Of a stretch of DNA of 64,000 bases, positions 56,201 to 64,000 are shown one piece after another. Source of the DNA: Apiospora phragmitis (lineage: Eukaryota > Ascomycota > Sordariomycetes > Amphisphaeriales > Apiosporaceae); contig JAQQWL010000005.1 of assembly GCA_038363925.1 (NCBI GenBank), positions 496,001 to 560,000 of the forward strand. The letters run 5' to 3'. The translations under genes and the position numbers were made by a program. Every line of letters begins with the position of its first letter. The stretch's first letter is position 1. The notes below the pieces were generated by a model. That model was not told where the DNA came from and did no database searches. It saw nothing but the letters and a program-made list of their open reading frames with translations.

Positions 56201-58228
56201 CCTCCGGAAGCATTATGCCTATTCGCTTTAAGAATAGGGACAGAACAGCTACTATCACCTTTCTCGCCTCGATCCCATAGGGACGAGAGCTATATTATAA
56301 ACAGCCCCTTAGTCTCTAATCTAACCCTGCCTAAAAACCTAGACCCTACGGAGCGATATGCGTTCCTCGCCGGAGTATATACCTACTACGTTCGAACCAC
56401 TTAAAACGGGAGAGAAGTGACTAAAGGAGGCCTAAACAAATATATTTAAGGAGCTGCATTTCTAACGATCCGTCCACTAGAGTCACGGGTTAAACCCAAC
56501 GTCTTATAAATATTAAAGAAAATTAAAAACGGAAAACGAGTTTACCGAAGGGAACTTCCGCCGGTTCTTAAAAGTAATCGGCTTAAGGGGCATCCCTTAG
56601 AAGCCCTATTTAAAACAGCTAAGTCTATTCACCTTCAAAGTTATAAAAAGATAAAATTATAGTACGAGAAGCTACTAACCGACGCCAAGGGGTATTAAAT
56701 ACTTAATTATATATAGGTATATATATATAAGTTCGATAAGCACGGCTGGTTATAGAAGGGGAAAACACGGCTGGTTATTAAAGGCGACTAATAGAAGCAC
56801 GGTTTTACGGAGAGTACGTACGCTGCTACCCTATGCGGTCGATCCTTCAGGGGCTTAATAACTACGGCATCACGTTTCGATCTCGAACTGATTCAGTATA
56901 ATACCGTAAATGCCTTCGTAAACGCCAAGCTTAATAAGACTATATATATATAAATACCCCCTAGCTATCGGATCTCTGGTATTGTTCTCCTCCTTAATAA
57001 AGCTCTTTATAGACTGCGAGAGTCCCTATACTTATGGTAAAAGGAGCTCTTAGGCATACTAAGAGACCTCGGTTACCGACAGGTACCGGAGGAACAGTGT
57101 TGCTTCATTAAGGGTAATATAATAATCTTCTTCTACGTTAATAATATAGTGTGCGCTTATAGAGATCGAGATAGGAAGCAGGTCGACGCGGATGTGGCCT
57201 CACTACGCCGAAAGTACCAACTAACCGGCGGAGATAAGCTCCAATAGTTCCTCGGATCGAGATCGTTAGGAACCGTGAAAAGGGGCTTATCTAACTCGCT
57301 TAGGCATCTTATGTTAATAAGTTATACCCTAGTAAAGCCTGATCAGCGAATTAAACCCCGGACACCGATAGCAACGATCGAGCTCCTCCCGCGCGACGGC
57401 GTAGCAACCGATGGAGATCGATCCACGTACCTCAAGAAGGTCGGTTCAATACTATACGCCGCCGTAATCACCAGGCCTGACGTCGCCTTTACGGTATCTC
57501 GACTTGTACGTTTTAACTCCAACCCTGGACCTCAATACCAACAAGCCGCGGACCGAGTGCTATGTTACCTATACGAAACACGGTACCTAAGCCTGCAGCT
57601 CGGGGGTGAGGATGACTTTATCGTGGCGAGCGACGCCTTATTTGCCGATAATACCCTCGATCGGAAGAGCTCTCAGGGTTACGCAATCAAGCTGTTTGGA
57701 GGAATAATCGGATAGAAAGTAGGGAAGCAGGATACCGTCACCACATCCACCACTGAGGCAGAACTGTTAGCCCTCGCTTTCGCGGTGAAGGAAGGACTGG
57801 CGATATGGCGCCTAACTAAGGAACTGAACATCAGGCTGGATCAAGGATCGATCACGGTTCAGTACGACAATAAGCAGACGATACGCCTAGTCAACGCCGA
57901 AGTCGCTATCTTACAGACTAAGCTCCGGCACGTTAATATATACGATCATTGGCTCCGTCAGGAAGCGAAGGAAAGAAAGATCAGGGTAATATATCAGCCC
58001 ACGAAAGATATAATCGCTAATGGGCTCACGAAAGCTCTTACTACCGACTCTCACCAAAGCTTCTACCGGCAGATAAACCTCGTGAACATTAGTAGGGAGA
58101 TTCAACAAAGGAGAACAAAGGAGCTCAGTGTTAAGGAACAGGAAATGTACGAGGATCAGCTAATAGGAGGAGAAGTTAACGTTCTAACCGAGAAGATAGA
58201 ATCGTTAATCAGGCCTTTCCACCACTAA
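53256..58228 (+). pseudogene. copia gag-pol polyprotein, decayed
   Basis: From ATG 53256 (MSDYTERKTQLNAPEDWETW) a gag frame is open to 53699. A CCHC-like knuckle lies near 54250. The protease site reads LNSGSTLHIFN, with the catalytic Asp of DSG changed to Asn. Integrase: a zinc-binding segment (KRLGHVNLQAIKYLYKHT) and AVDFTIF with the first core Asp. Reverse transcriptase: conserved text around 56700-57180, with the active site YVDD reading YVNN (57133-57144). RNase H: VGSILYAAVITRPDVAFTVS, SDALFADNTLDRKSSQGYAI, TTEAELLALAFAV and NGLTKAL, ending at TAA 58226. Stops (mostly TAG) and at least one frameshift near 57270 disable it, but damage is milder than in the surrounding HNWD gene. Confidence 0.88.
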
Positions 58229-58425
58229 GGAGCATGCTACAGCATGGTTCTGATTAGTTATAGACTATCCTGTAGTATGCCTTGCGCATGCTATAGCATG
58301 GCACTGCGCTAATCGAACTAACTGCAGTAGTATATATATGTATGTTAAAGGAATAAGCGCTAGAGGGCATGCTATATAGCATACCTTGCACGTATTGGGG
58401 TGGGTGTTGGAAAGCCCTGAGGGGG

Positions 58426-58570
58426 TGTATTAGATAGAAGTACCGGTATATTGCCGGAACTTGCCGATGTTCAGCCGAAATGGCTCTACAGGTATAAATA
58501 TGTACCAGAACAACTAGAAGGAACTAGACAAGGACAAGCTATATGAATACATCACTTTACGCGTCTGACA
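58426..58570 (+). repeat. 3' LTR of the copia element
   Basis: 145 bp, starting TGTATTAGATAGAAG and ending GCGTCTGACA, immediately after the purine tract CCCTGAGGGGG. Confidence 0.9.
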
Positions 58571-58575
58571 ATTAT

Positions 58576-58830
58576 CCCGTATATCCAAACTGCTATCGAT
58601 TCCGACCTTACGATTTTCGGAAAAGTAATACGAGAGTAAATTAAGAAATTTATATTTTAACCGCTATCGAAAATTTCTAGAGCTATTTATAAGGACCGTG
58701 CTTTTCTAATTATCGTCAATACCTTAGATAAGTACGAGGACGAGAAGGATATTAAACTTCTTATTAACTTATTTTCGAGATAGAAAAATATATAGTTACT
58801 ACGACTTAAGATCTTTATTATTAATAAACC
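58576..58830 (+). pseudogene. HET-NACHT receptor relic, copy 2, continuation
   Basis: Continues HNWD copy 2 after the copia element: YIQTAIDSDLTIFGKVIRE, then a Walker B-like FLIIVNTLDKYED near 58705-58735 and LLRLKIFIINKP. It aligns with 27760-28015 of copy 1. It ends at 58830, where an unrelated LTR begins, and no WD40 part is found beyond, so the 3' half has been lost. Confidence 0.8.
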
Positions 58831-59044
58831 TGTTGGAACAGCAGGAACTGAGGTTTTTTCCATACGACTCCAAAAGGGGTGCCACGTGCCTGCGCGCACG
58901 AACCCCTTTTTCTGTTTCATTAAGAGGGGCATACGATGCCCCTCACAGCTAGCATTAGAGATAGACATGAATAAGAAAAGCAATATAACCCTCGATTGAA
59001 ACCGGAACCCAACCCGTACGTACGTACACAAAGCCTATTCAATA
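58831..59044 (+). repeat. Solo LTR of a second retrotransposon family, no target duplication
   Basis: 214 bp, TGTTGGAACAGCAGG...CCTATTCAATA, about 95% like the LTR at 61355-61576. The flanks (AAACC and CAAAT) do not match, so this copy marks a deletion or recombination junction rather than a simple insertion. It includes hairpin-like words GGGGCATACGATGCCCC and CGTACGTACGTAC. Confidence 0.75.
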
Positions 59045-59599
59045 CAAATCTTCTTTTTATTTATAAAGATTATATTAATACAATAGTACTAGTAATTAAT
59101 ATAATATTATTAAAACTATAACGTGGTTTACTACCTAATAATGTATATTACCTAGTGGCGCATTATTACCACTTCTTAACACTTTTATATAAAATAATCT
59201 AATTATAACGCTTTAAATTAATTAATATTACTCGTTATCCGATTCGCTAATTAATTCTATATCCTTTTCGTATATTCGCGTATTATAACCTGTCTCGCCG
59301 TAAATACCGTAGCGCCTTCCACCGGTCGCCCTCCGCTTCGACGAACCCCTATTTTCGCCTTTATTAATCGCTGGACGCTTCCCTATTACCTTCTCGTCCT
59401 ATATCTTTTAAGACTTTTTAATAGTAAGGGCTCCTCTAAGCTGGACTCGCGATTTTGTAGCTCTCCGGCGCTTTGAAAGGGCTAAATTAGCCTTTTCTAA
59501 AGTACGTATCCGATTACGTATAAGGGTTATTTCATAAACTATTCTATTTATACCCTTCGTTATCTAGTCTACGGCATCTAAAATTGGCGTTAAGGAGCT

Positions 59600-60870
59600 T
59601 CCTTAATAGGTAAAGACCCTGTTTTTAATAAAAGTAAAGTATTTAATCGTCTATTAAGGGTTAGACGGCGTCTAGGGGTTATAGGTACTGGCCGTCCCCG
59701 GACGTAACGGGATAGGTATAGGCGTTCGGAGGCGTATATCTAGCTTATTAATTACCTCGTCCGGATAGTGAGGTATTAAACTAAATACGCTAAATCTAGA
59801 TCTAATATTAGTTTCCGTAAAAGTAGTAAAATACGCGGCCTTAAAGGCGATAAAGAACTTTAGCTTCGTAATGTGATTTATCGATATTTTAATAAATAGC
59901 TCGATTTCCTTCGAATACGCGCGCTTTAACGGCGAATAAAATGCTATATTTAATAGCTAGAGTAGGTAAGATAAATAAGGAGGTATATTAAGCGTAATAA
60001 TATCGTTATCCTTATAATATACCTCGAACTACGCCGAAATATAGCTTTTATAGCCGTTAAGGATTAAGAGGCGATAGCGGCCTTTCGTTCGCGATTTAAT
60101 ATATTTATTAAAATGCTTAATCTAGTCTAGGCCTGTCTCGTTATCGGTCTAGCCGTTAGAAGTCGGTTTAATTACCTAATCGCCCGGTAAATCGCATTCG
60201 CGAGCCTAGTTCGTAAGGTGGTATTAGCTTTAAACGATTAGGAACGGCGGGATATATTAGCCTTCCGAATTAATATATTTAATAGCCGTCGACTATTCCC
60301 GATTGTTAAGTTGAACCGACTTCGCCTTCCCACGCCGATCGGCGCGTATTACGATAAGTGTTAACCCGATCATGCCTATTATAAAGCCGGTCTCGTCGAA
60401 ATTGAAGATGTCTTCATCGAGGATACCGTATTTCGCCTTGATATTCGCGACCAGCCTAAACCAGCCGGAAATAATACCTGGATCCTTATAAAGAGCCCTC
60501 TAGTAATCGTACCGACGATTTATTCGAGTCTTAAAGTCCGGGTTACGGTCGATAAAGCGCCTAACCTAATACTTACCGACGCGGTCGCCGCCGCGCGACT
60601 CCGAGAGGAGATTAGCTATATCTTCCATACTAGCGATCTTAAGGGGCATCCCCCGGGTATCCAGGTCGATTATATATTTAAAAAGTGCCTCCTCTTTAAT
60701 TAGGTCTAATTTACGATATATATATGGATATCGCATCGAAGTTAAAGGCCGTGGATTCGGTAGCGTAAGGTCGTTTCAGGGATATCGTAAAGCCTCGTAG
60801 CAGCCCGTTAGCTAATTTTATTCGGTCCGTTACGCGTCGCTTAGATTGCTAAAACGATTCGATCTTCTTA
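59600..60870 (-). pseudogene. Pogo/Fot1-like transposase (DDE_1), copy A
   Basis: Decayed minus-strand frame. Readable in order: KYGILDEDIFNFDETGFIIG with the first catalytic Asp; RADRRGKAKSVQ; YINSEG and PPFLIV; LLILNGYKSYIS (the second Asp of the LILDGH motif is changed to Asn); YKDNDIITLNIPPYLSYLL; FYSPLKRAYSKEIELF; and FKAAYFTTFTETNIRS, followed by INKLDIRLRTPIP. The motif order and the DDE_1 C-terminal part are those of fungal pogo/Fot1 transposases. Multiple stops. Confidence 0.8.
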
Positions 60871-60902
60871 GGATTAAATAAGCATTATAATTAAGGAGTT
60901 AT

Positions 60903-61045
60903 TATTAGATAGAAGTAGCGGTATATTACCCGCTCCTGTCGATAAATAGCCGAAATAGCTCTATAGGTGCAGTTTTATACCAGAATAACCAGACTAGACT
61001 AGACGCGTATAAGTTATATTAATATATCACTTTTTACGTCTAACA
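60903..61045 (+). repeat. Solo copia LTR inside pogo copy A
   Basis: 143 bp matching the LTRs of the element at 53021-58570 with many RIP-type changes (start TG changed to TA). A perfect 5-bp target duplication GTTAT is at 60898-60902 and 61046-61050. It is the product of LTR-LTR recombination after insertion. Confidence 0.85.
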
Positions 61046-61354
61046 GTTATTACGTGTTAAAGTTTAAGAAGGAAGATTTAAAATAGACGTGCGCCATTAG
61101 GTGATATACGCCACTAAGTGGTAAACCACGTTATTAATAAATAATTTATTTTATTAATTATATAACGTGGTTTACTATTAAGTCGCTAGTATTATTAAGT
61201 CGCCTACCTTTCTTATATCTTATTATTTCTATATAAGTTAATTTAATTATAATACTCTAAATTAATTAAAATTACTCGCTATCCGATTCGTTAATTAATT
61301 CTATATCCTTTTTATATATTCTCGTATTATAGCCCGTCTCGCCGTAGATACTAT

Positions 61355-61576
61355 TGTTGGAACAGCAGGAACTGAGGTTTTTCCATACGACTCCAAAAGG
61401 GGTGCCACGTGCCTGCGCGCACGAACCCCTTTTTCTGTTTCATTAAGAGGGGCATACGATGCCCCTCACAGCTAGCATTGGAGATAGACATGATGAACAA
61501 CAAGAATACAGCAGTATAACCCCCCGATTAAAACCGGAACCCAACCCGTACGTACGTACACAAAGCCCATTCAACA
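61355..61576 (+). repeat. Solo LTR inside pogo copy B, with target duplication
   Basis: 222 bp, TGTTGGAACAGC...CCCATTCAACA, flanked by ACTAT at 61350-61354 and 61577-61581. Removing it restores sequence matching copy A at 59290 (GCCGTARATAC...TAGCGC). Confidence 0.88.
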
Positions 61577-61599
61577 ACTATAGCGCTTTCTACCGGCCG

Positions 61600-63140
61600 C
61601 CCTCCGCTTCGACGGACCCCTCGTTTCGCCCTTATTAATCGTTAGACGCTTCCCTTTTACTTTCTCGTCCTATAACTCTTAAGAGTTTTATATAATAAGA
61701 GGCCCTTTATATTAGATACGTGCCTTTTTAACTCTCCGGCGTTTAGAAAGTATTAAATTAGCCGCTTATAAAGTACGTACCTTATTACGTAGAAGGGTTA
61801 TTAAATACATTATCGCGTTTATACCTTTCGCTATTTAATTTATAGTATCTAAAATTAATATTAGAGAGCTTCCTTTATAGGTAGAGACTTTACTTTTAAT
61901 AGAAGTAGAATGCTTAATCGTCTATTAAGGGTTGGACGGCGTCTAGGGATTGTAGGTACTGGCCGTCCCTAGACGTAACGGGCCAGGTATAGGCGTCCGT
62001 AAACGTATATCTAGCTTATTAATTACCTCGTCTAAATAATAAGGTATTATATTAGAGGCGCTAAATTTAAATTTAATATTATTTTTTATAAAAATAGTAA
62101 AATACGCGGCCTTAAAGGCGATAAAGAACTTTAGCTTTATAATATAATTTATCGACGCTTTAATAAATAACTTAATTTCCTTCGAATATACTCGCTTTAA
62201 CGGCGAATAAAGTACCACGTTTAAAAGCTGGAGTAAGTAGGAGGAGTAGGGAGGTATATTAAGTATAATAATGTCGTTATCCTTGCAGTATACCTTAAAT
62301 TCGGCCGAAATATAGCTCTCGTAACCGTCTAGGATTAGGAGATAATAGGAGCCCTTTTTCCTCTCCTTCGTATACTTATTAAAATGCCGGATCCAATCTA
62401 AGCCTATCTTATTATCAATCTAGCCGTTAATAATCGGTTTAATTACCTAATCACCCGGTAAGTCGTATTCGCGGGATTAATTCAAGAGGTAATATTAACT
62501 TTAAACGATTAAGAACGGCGGAATGTACTAGCCCTACGAATTAATGTATTTAATAGCCGTTAACTATTCGCGATTACTAGGTTAAACCGACTTCGCCTTC
62601 CCACGCCGATCGGCACGTATTATTATAAGTATCGACCCGATTATACCTATTACAAAGCTGGTTTCGTCGAAATTCTATATATCCTCGTCGAGGATACTAT
62701 ATTTAGCCTTAATATTCGCGACCAACCTAAACCAACTGGAAATAATACCTAGATCCTTATAAAGAGCCCTTTAATAATTATATCGACGGTTTATTTGGGG
62801 TTTAAAGTCCGGGTTACGGTCGATAAAGCGCCTAACCTAGTACTTACTAACGCGGTCGCCCCCGCGCGACGCGGTAAGGAGATTAGCTATATCTCCTATT
62901 ATATTAATATTAGGAGGTATTCCTTAGGTATCCAGGTTAATTATATAATTATAAAGTACCTCCTCTTTTATTTAATTTAATTTATAGCGTGGATATCGGA
63001 TTTCGCGTCGTAGGGTTCGGCCTTAAATTCGATCGCGTAAAGTGCCTCGGGGGACGTCGTATACTCTCGTAGCAACATATACGGATAAAGGATTTATCGG
63101 ATTTCGCGTCGCTTAAATTACTAATACGATTTTATCTTCT
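61600..63140 (-). pseudogene. Pogo/Fot1-like transposase, copy B
   Basis: Minus-strand relic colinear with copy A. The C-terminal part is open at 61943-62218 (YSPLKRVYSKEIKLFIKASI, FKAAYFTIFIKNNIKFKFSA, INKLDIRLRTPIPGPLRLGT). Upstream blocks are more degraded, although a segment at 62580-62660 on the minus strand still reads like the RADRRGKAKSV region. Stops throughout. Confidence 0.75.
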
Positions 63141-63339
63141 TTTGATTAAATCGGTATTGTGGTTGTAAAGATATTATATATTAAAGTTTAATAAAGTAGG
63201 TTAACGTACTCTATAAGCGAATTAAATATATAAGCGAATTAAACACTGTCGCTACTTAATATAATAACAATATAAATTAATTCCATTATAACGTATAAAA
63301 TTAATTATAACTATTTAATATCCTCTTCTTTAGATATAA

Positions 63340-64000
63340 TTATATTATTCTAACAGGTGCGCGCATTATGCCCAGGCTTTTTATAGTTTCTACAGCGCTA
63401 TAAGCGCGTCCTAAACGTCCTCGTACGACCACTCCTCCGACGCGATTCGTCTTATAACTGTCCATTAACGTCCCTCTAAGACTCAGGGTCTTCTCCAGCT
63501 TGTATACGAAGTGATCCTCTATCCTATAGCCGTTTCTTTTTCGTACGGCGGCGCCGGCTAAGTATCTCATTTGCCTCTCGTAATGCGGTTACCTCACCCT
63601 CTAAAAGAGCGAGCCGGTGCATAACCTGCGTTATACCTTTCGCAATCTAGTCAAGCCCAATTAAAATGGATGTCGGAGAGCTATTTTAATACCGTACGAT
63701 ACGATTCCGAACGTATTCGGTTTGGGATTGGGCCTCAATCGGGTTATTTAGGGTCTTTAATACCTAAAGGATAGGTAGGCCGGAAGACGTCCCTAGAGGT
63801 GTTAGAGTACGTAGCTTCATATCCAACCGTGAAATAACATATTCCGGATCGTACGGGGACGATTCCTGCCCCTCGAAAACCTCCCTATATATTTAAGACG
63901 GTAAAAGTTACCTAGAACGCTTTTAAAAACGCTGGTAGGAAGTCTTCCTTTAAGATATAGGTAATATACGCCCGCATAAGACCCTTAATTTCTTTCCTAT
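63340..64000 (-). pseudogene. Third pogo-like transposase relic, cut by the window edge
   Basis: Minus-strand sequence with the same overall C-terminal layout as copies A and B (compare 63585-63700 with 59500-59600) but clearly diverged. A 76-codon open piece is at 63340-63570 (YLAGAAVRKRNGYRIEDHFV). It is a separate subfamily; the catalytic part should lie beyond the window. Confidence 0.5.

Larger units (their letters stand above)
53021..58570 (+). mobile_element. Ty1/copia-type LTR retrotransposon, full length
   Basis: Two LTRs: 53021-53163 (TGTCAGACAG...GCGTCTGACA) and 58426-58570. A 5-bp target duplication ATTAT is at 53016-53020 and 58571-58575. The primer-binding site follows the 5' LTR and a purine-rich tract (near 58414-58425) precedes the 3' LTR. 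Gene order protease, integrase, reverse transcriptase, RNase H is of Ty1/copia type. Removal of the element and one ATTAT restores a sequence closely matching HNWD copy 1 at 27750. Confidence 0.92.
59121..61131 (-). mobile_element. Pogo/Fot1-like DNA transposon, copy A
   Basis: Terminal inverted repeats of about 42 bp (ACGTGGTTTACYACYTA...) at 59121-59162 and 61090-61131, flanked on both sides by TA, the target duplication of Tc1/mariner-pogo elements. It contains one transposase relic on the minus strand and a solo copia LTR (60903-61045) near its 5' end. Length without the LTR and its 5-bp duplication is about 1.86 kb, the usual size of Fot1-like elements. Confidence 0.8.
61165..63180 (-). 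mobile_element. Pogo/Fot1-like DNA transposon, copy B
   Basis: Left end ACGTGGTTTACTATTAAG preceded by TA, as in copy A; the right inverted repeat is too decayed to place, so the right boundary is approximate. It is colinear with copy A. A solo LTR with target duplication interrupts it at 61355-61576. Only about 33 bp separate copies A and B. Confidence 0.7.

Noticed and set aside
53021..58570. Ty3/gypsy classification of the retrotransposon
   Set aside because: Integrase precedes reverse transcriptase, and the RNase H end has Ty1/copia motifs (VITRPDVAFTVS, TTEAELLAL).
58831..61576. The two TGTTGG LTRs as the ends of one 2.7-kb element
   Set aside because: The right copy has its own target duplication (ACTAT) on both sides and the sequence between them is pogo transposon DNA, so they are separate solo LTRs.

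Overview
The window is nuclear DNA of a filamentous ascomycete (Pezizomycotina); I cannot name the genus. The evidence is short GT-AG introns of 50-86 nt, fungal-only protein families (DUF3435, NACHT and HET receptors, fungal Uma2-like proteins, F-box-like proteins), and long TpA-rich, CpA-poor stretches in which conserved frames are broken by TAG/TAA/TGA codons that read as C-to-T (or opposite-strand G-to-A) changes of Gln, Arg and Trp codons. That is the signature of repeat-induced point mutation (RIP). Almost every gene is broken; only three or four short frames look intact.

Layout. 0-11 kb: a degraded NB-ARC/TPR receptor, a broken unknown gene, an intact F-box-like gene, a small membrane protein, a MITE, fragments of repeats ending in TACAGT, and a ferric reductase relic. 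11.7-16.5 kb: two imperfect direct repeats of about 265 bp enclose two minus-strand genes with restriction-endonuclease-like folds (Uma2-like and PD-(D/E)XK-like) and one plus-strand gene of unknown function. 16.7-25.6 kb: a GC-normal accessory block with a broken DUF3435 gene, a divergent long coiled-coil gene, a tail-to-tail zinc-finger/SANT gene, and one more unknown gene. 26.1-30.5 kb: an element with terminal inverted repeats that encloses a HET-NACHT-WD40 receptor relic. 31.4-35.8 kb: two broken alpha/beta hydrolases and a fungal DUF7730-like gene with a single nonsense codon.

36-45.4 kb: two 1.45-kb inverted arms enclose an ORF with a SAM-like end, a convergent Tc1-like transposase, and a NACHT-ankyrin receptor whose ankyrin array is pristine although the rest of the gene is heavily mutated. 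47.3-51.5 kb: a foldback repeat and a second copy of the SAM-like ORF/Tc1 pair. 51.9-58.8 kb: a second HET-NACHT receptor relic split by a complete Ty1/copia element (143-145 bp LTRs, target duplication ATTAT). 58.8-64 kb: nested pogo/Fot1-like transposons with solo LTRs inside them.

Taken together, this is an accessory, transposon-rich compartment that has accumulated NOD-like receptors (four relics, three architectures) and genes typical of Starship giant elements (DUF3435, ferric reductase, NLRs, a SANT gene). The most interesting signals are the NLRs enclosed in inverted repeats, the unmutated ankyrin and WD40 repeat DNA inside mutated receptors, the duplicated SAM-like ORF/Tc1 pair, and the neighbouring nuclease-fold genes. 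All family calls come from reading translated motifs by eye; no database search was run.
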